From an uncultured Lachnospiraceae bacterium (GTDB lineage Bacteria; Bacillota; Clostridia; Lachnospirales; Lachnospiraceae), in contig CAMWWJ010000134.1 of NCBI GenBank assembly GCA_947177925.1, forward strand, positions 1 through 8,608: a stretch of DNA of 8,608 nt, in the 5' to 3' direction. Shown here in pieces: positions 5,707 to 8,608 of this stretch (its first letter is position 1; each line of letters begins with the position of its first letter). A program made the position numbers and the translations under genes. The notes beneath the pieces are model-generated. The model saw only the letters and a program-made list of their open reading frames with translations. It had not been told where the DNA came from and did not search any database.

Positions 5707-6246
5707 TCATTGGAAAGAAAGCAGATCCTCCACCGGTTTTCTTTTGGGAGCTGCGGGAGCCTCATCAGGAAAACCAACGGGAATAAGCGCTATCAATTCC
5801 CGATCTTCTGGAATATGCAATAAATCTACAATTTTGTCTTCATCAAAAATCCCCATAATAACAGTGCCGAGTCCCTTTTCATAAGCAGCCAGGCAAAAGG
5901 TCTGGGAAGCTACGCCTGCATCGAACATCTGCCAGGTGTCCTTTCTATGGGTGGTAAAGGAACCGTCTCTTTCATAACCGCATCTGTTTTTGATAACGGT
6001 TACGGCTATCAGCATGGGGGCATTTTTTATAATCGTTCCATTATTGGGGTAAAGGGAAGTGCAGTCGTCTGCAATCTGATCCTTTAGGGAACCTTCCACT
6101 GCAATATAGCGGATGGTCTGTGAATGCTTCCAGCTTGGCGCATAAGAAGCAGCTTCGATAACAGAAGCGAGTAAGTCATGGCTTACAGAATCCGGTTTGA
6201 ACTTACGGATGCTTCTGCGGCCTTTGATACAATCTGATGCAATCAT
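5707..6246 (-). CDS. Nitroreductase family protein (FMN-dependent)
   Basis: 179-residue flavoprotein of the NAD(P)H:FMN nitroreductase superfamily, cytoplasmic; it would reduce nitro, quinone or similar acceptors, but the true substrate cannot be read from sequence. The N-terminal FMN-phosphate motif is GRRSIRKF (9-16, with Arg10, Arg11, Ser12 and Arg14). A central AAYEKGLGTVIMGIF segment and the PVGFPDEAPAAPKRKPVEDLL end match the family, including the C-terminal basic residues that contact FMN. It is on the short side, as in single-domain clostridial members. The start ATG has AAGGAGGG about eight bases upstream. It is a single-gene unit with its own promoter and terminator, divergent from the repeat protein gene at 6469. 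Confidence 0.92.
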   Translation of the reverse strand: MIASDCIKGRRSIRKFKPDSVSHDLLASVIEAASYAPSWKHSQTIRYIAVEGSLKDQIADDCTSLYPNNGTIIKNAPMLIAVTVIKNRCGYERDGSFTTHRKDTWQMFDAGVASQTFCLAAYEKGLGTVIMGIFDEDKIVDLLHIPEDRELIALIPVGFPDEAPAAPKRKPVEDLLSFQ

Positions 6247-6295
6247 GAAATAACCCTCCTTATTTGGTATGGGGCTTGAAAAAACCCGTTAAATA

Positions 6296-6324
6296 ATCAT
6301 AGCATACATGGGAAAAGCTTTCAA
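6296..6324 (-). promoter_or_regulatory. Promoter of the nitroreductase gene
   Basis: On the - strand, -35 TTGAAA (6319-6324) and -10 TATGAT (6296-6301) are 17 bases apart, with an extended TGC just before the -10. The start would be near 6289, leaving a leader of about 43 bases before the ATG at 6246. This is a near-consensus housekeeping promoter. Confidence 0.78.
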
Positions 6325-6373
6325 TATTTTATTTCCGGGATTTCTATTTTGTTACTTGAAGACTTTTACCCAA

Positions 6374-6383
6374 CGATATATCG
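6374..6383. promoter_or_regulatory. Small palindrome between divergent promoters
   Basis: CGATATATCG is a perfect 10-base palindrome about 16 bases upstream of the -35 box of the rightward promoter. TATCGA recurs after that -35 box (6409-6414). The arrangement resembles an operator, but short A/T-rich palindromes arise easily by chance. Confidence 0.3.
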
Positions 6384-6399
6384 AAATATAAAAAAAGTA

Positions 6400-6428
6400 T
6401 TGACTTTTTATCGAACAAGGAATATCAT
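6400..6428 (+). promoter_or_regulatory. Promoter of the heptad-repeat protein gene
   Basis: -35 TTGACT (6400-6405) and -10 TATCAT (6423-6428) each match five of six consensus bases and are 17 bases apart. The start would be near 6435, about 34 bases before the gene. Confidence 0.78.
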
Positions 6429-6468
6429 ATAGAAAACAAGTAATCAGGCAATCAAAAAGGGGTGCGAT

Positions 6469-6813
6469 ATGATGACATTAACAAATGAAGATTTACAGGC
6501 AATTGCTACACTATTAGAACCTATTAACAATCATCTGGATGGCGTGGATAATCGTCTGGATGGTATGGATAATCGCCTGGACGGCATGGACAATCGCCTG
6601 GACGGTATGGATAACAGGTTAAACCAGATGAACAACCGTCTGGAAAAAGTAGAATCCCAAGTATCCGCTTTAAGGGCAGGGCAGATAGAATTAAGAAAAG
6701 AGATTAAGGAAGTAGACATTAAGGTTGGCCTTACATATCAGCTTGCTTTAGATGCATGGGGAACAAGTACGGAAAACAGAAAGTGGCTGGAAGAGGGGAA
6801 GGTTACAGGATAG
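6469..6813 (+). CDS. Small heptad-repeat coiled-coil protein
   Basis: 114-residue soluble protein of unknown function. Residues 21-62 are six consecutive seven-residue units with consensus NRLDGMD, the first and the last two diverged (NHLDGVD, NRLNQMN, NRLEKVE). Residues 56-95 continue as a charged helix (ESQVSALRAGQIELRKEI), and the end AWGTSTENRKWLEEG is the most distinctive non-repeat part. The regular Leu and Met/Val positions predict a parallel coiled coil and oligomer formation. No signal peptide or membrane segment is seen. AAGGGGTG (6457-6464) is four bases from ATG 6469 and seven from ATG 6472, so the second Met may be the real start. From memory, similar proteins occur in Lachnospiraceae, sometimes with different repeat numbers. 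It is a single-gene unit with promoter and terminator. Confidence 0.85.
   Translation: MMTLTNEDLQAIATLLEPINNHLDGVDNRLDGMDNRLDGMDNRLDGMDNRLNQMNNRLEKVESQVSALRAGQIELRKEIKEVDIKVGLTYQLALDAWGTSTENRKWLEEGKVTG
6529..6654 (+). repeat. 21-bp tandem repeat inside the coiled-coil gene
   Basis: Six in-frame 21-bp units run without gaps from 6529. Units 2-4 (6550-6612) are nearly identical, differing mainly at third codon positions (GGT/GGC, GAT/GAC, CGT/CGC). Units 5 and 6 have drifted. Identical protein with silent differences suggests duplication followed by selection for the heptad. Confidence 0.9.
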
Positions 6814-6830
6814 AAGTAAAAAACAAAAGA

Positions 6831-6858
6831 AGGCGAGGTGATTACCTCGTCTCTTTTT
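6831..6858. terminator. Terminator between convergent genes
   Basis: AGGCGAGGT (6831-6839) pairs with ACCTCGTCT (6844-6852) around loop GATT, with one G-T wobble, followed by CTTTTT. It ends the heptad-repeat gene. On the - strand the same hairpin is followed by TTCTTTTGTTTTTT, so it can also end the diguanylate cyclase gene, whose stop is 21 bases away. Confidence 0.85.
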
Positions 6859-6878
6859 ATAGAATCATTAATGAAAAG

Positions 6879-8540
6879 CTAACAGCGGCCTGTCTTATTC
6901 TGATACATTTTTTTATCAGAGGATTCATACATTTCCCATAGGGAACAATCCGGATTTTCCGCATTTGTGCAGTAGCCATAGGCTGTAGATATCTGGTACA
7001 GCCTGTTTTCCTTATGGTTCAGCTTCTCGATTTTTTCCATCAGGCGTGCAATGGTTTTTTCCACATAAGAATTATTATTATCTTTCAGCACTACAATAAA
7101 TTCATCACCGCCCATTCGTCCCACGAAACCGTCTTTTTTATAATTCTCTTGTAATATTCCGGCAAATTCTACCAAAAGGGTATCCCCCGTACTATGACCG
7201 AATTTATCATTGACCTCTTTAAAATGATTTAAATCGAAATTGATGATGGCGGCAGCCTTTTTTGCTTCCCATTCATGAAATATCTTTTCGCACATGGCAC
7301 GATTGCCGATTTTTGTAAGCTGGTCGGTGTATGCAATTTGAATCAGGGTCTGCTTTTCGGCGCTTTCATAAAATACCTGTACAAGCCTGTAAATATAACT
7401 TGCCATCATGGAGATGACAAAAATCAATACACCTATTGGCAAAATGCTGCTTGACAGATCCAGATTTTTAGGATGGATGTATTTATCCACATTAAATCTC
7501 AAAGTATCGGTAAATAAGAAGATGACCATAATGCCAAATCCCTGTAGTATCAAGTGCTCTGATTTTTTGTTTTGTTGTTTCCACACTACAAGTACAGAGA
7601 TGGTAGTCAGGGCTATGGAGCAAAAGCCCAGTCCGTGAAAAATAGTCAGCGCCTTAGGAAAATGATATAAATTTAATTCATTTAACAGAATGGTGCATAT
7701 ATTAAATGCGGCCATAATACCGGTAAAAACGGCAATCGCTTTTTTGCTGCGCTTATTATCAAAGGCATCCAATGCAAATAAGAGCATTGGAATTGGAGCA
7801 AGATATAAGGATAGATATTCTATATAGGCAGGGCTGTTCAAATTGCTGCTGAACAGTTGTAAAATACAGGTGTTGCCTAACATCCAAAGGGCCACTGACA
7901 CGGCAAATATGGCAATCCAAAATAAAATACGATATTCCCTGCCCGTCTTTCCTAAAAACAGAACCACACATGAGAGCAAAATGCCAAAAGAAAACAAAAA
8001 TGTACCGATAATGAGCTCTGTTATATTTTTTAAAATAAAATTCCTGGCAACATGCTTTTCTTCCATTAGGAACATGCTTTCAATGGAAGAAAAGGCATTA
8101 TCTTCTGTTACATCAAAGCATATCTTTAATTCCCTTCCAGCATAATCTTCCGGCAGGGCTATCCAATGATATCCGCTTCCAACCATGAGATTTTTTTCGT
8201 ACAGGTCGGTGCCATACTGGTATAGTTTCACCTGATCTATGTATGCAGTCACTATGGAATGGTATATTCTAAGCTGCAAAGTTGGATGATGGATTGATGG
8301 AGCTGGCAGTATAGTGGTCAACTCAACATGGTCTCCAATATTGGTAACGGGAAAAAATGATTGGGACAGATGTGTTTCTTCCTGTTTTATTCCATTGATC
8401 GTAATATTCCAATTGCCGTCTAAGGGAATCTGTGCATTGTCTATCACATTGCTGATTTTAGTCTTTATGATAAGATAAACACCTATCATAAATAGAATGA
8501 ATATAAAATTTACAATGATTCTGCTGAGATTTTTCTTCAT
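6879..8540 (-). CDS. Membrane diguanylate cyclase, 7TM sensor plus GGDEF
   Basis: 553-residue membrane enzyme expected to make c-di-GMP from two GTP. Domains in order: an N-terminal membrane anchor (about 8-25); an extracellular beta-rich region (about 38-165, LDGNWNI to the VARNF phrase) like the 7TMR-DISM extracellular fold; seven hydrophobic helices (about 172-197, 203-223, 240-260, 266-287, 295-320, 328-347, 364-390), matching the 7TMR-DISM membrane unit; then GGDEF (about 400-553). The catalytic domain has DQLTKIGNR (406-414), metal-binding Asp436 in NFDLN, intact GGDEF (477-481) and the closing KKMYQNK. The inhibitory I-site RxxD is replaced by KKDG (468-471). ATG 8540 is preferred over ATG 8594, which has no ribosome site and precedes a TATAAT box. 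The signal sensed is unknown. Confidence 0.92.
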   Translation of the reverse strand: MKKNLSRIIVNFIFILFMIGVYLIIKTKISNVIDNAQIPLDGNWNITINGIKQEETHLSQSFFPVTNIGDHVELTTILPAPSIHHPTLQLRIYHSIVTAYIDQVKLYQYGTDLYEKNLMVGSGYHWIALPEDYAGRELKICFDVTEDNAFSSIESMFLMEEKHVARNFILKNITELIIGTFLFSFGILLSCVVLFLGKTGREYRILFWIAIFAVSVALWMLGNTCILQLFSSNLNSPAYIEYLSLYLAPIPMLLFALDAFDNKRSKKAIAVFTGIMAAFNICTILLNELNLYHFPKALTIFHGLGFCSIALTTISVLVVWKQQNKKSEHLILQGFGIMVIFLFTDTLRFNVDKYIHPKNLDLSSSILPIGVLIFVISMMASYIYRLVQVFYESAEKQTLIQIAYTDQLTKIGNRAMCEKIFHEWEAKKAAAIINFDLNHFKEVNDKFGHSTGDTLLVEFAGILQENYKKDGFVGRMGGDEFIVVLKDNNNSYVEKTIARLMEKIEKLNHKENRLYQISTAYGYCTNAENPDCSLWEMYESSDKKMYQNKTGRC

Positions 8541-8567
8541 GCTGCAAAAAGCCTTTCGATTAATAAT

Positions 8568-8573
8568 ATTATA
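8568..8573 (-). promoter_or_regulatory. Possible -10 box of the cyclase gene
   Basis: A perfect TATAAT on the - strand lies 27 bases before the ATG at 8540, placing a transcript start near 8561. No good -35 box lies at 16-18 bases; the best, TCATGT, is poor. If used, it rules out the longer reading from 8594. Confidence 0.4.
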
Positions 8574-8608
8574 GCTGGAAAAAAATGTATACATGATTGA
8601 ATTAGTAT

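Noticed and set aside
6529..6654. CRISPR-like regular repeats
   Set aside because: The units are contiguous with no spacers, and in frame in a coding region.
6531..6719. Repetitive Ser/Arg-rich open frame antisense to the heptad-repeat gene
   Set aside because: Its repeats are the mirror of the 21-bp coding units; the + strand has promoter, ribosome site and terminator.

Overview
The window looks like a chromosomal segment of a Gram-positive, low-to-moderate GC Clostridia, most likely a Lachnospiraceae-type gut anaerobe. This is inferred from the strong AGGAGG-like ribosome sites, a tryptophan T-box in front of a trpXYZ-type transporter, a clostridial-style pyrBI pair and the style of the two small coiled-coil proteins. 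No phage, transposase, CRISPR, tRNA or rRNA gene was found. I did not find a convincing new multi-gene system; the best unexplained signal is a structured non-coding stretch after the transporter operon.

Left part (1-4182, + strand): a hypothetical coiled-coil protein (63-650) is followed by a good promoter (666-694) and a long leader (about 701-1059). The leader carries T-box landmarks: a TGG specifier, the TGGTACCGCG box, and mutually exclusive antiterminator and terminator helices. It controls a three-gene ABC transporter operon: lipoprotein (trpX), permease (trpY, TTG start) and ATPase (trpZ, overlapping trpY by 14 bases). The three proteins together contain only one tryptophan in 927 residues, which fits expression during tryptophan starvation. 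After trpZ lies about 190 bases with a long G-U-containing hairpin, a second small hairpin and a promoter-like sequence, ending at a strong hairpin that overlaps the 3' end of pyrI.

Middle part (4160-6246, - strand): pyrB and pyrI encode the catalytic and regulatory subunits of aspartate transcarbamoylase (pyrimidine synthesis). Upstream, ending in its own terminator, is a small FMN-type nitroreductase with a near-consensus promoter.

Right part (6247-8608): divergent from the nitroreductase is a small protein built on 21-bp / seven-residue repeats, with its own promoter and terminator. Convergent to it is a seven-TM membrane diguanylate cyclase with an extracellular beta-type sensor region, which makes the second messenger c-di-GMP. 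The genes form four or five separate transcription units that meet at two hairpins probably acting as shared terminators.
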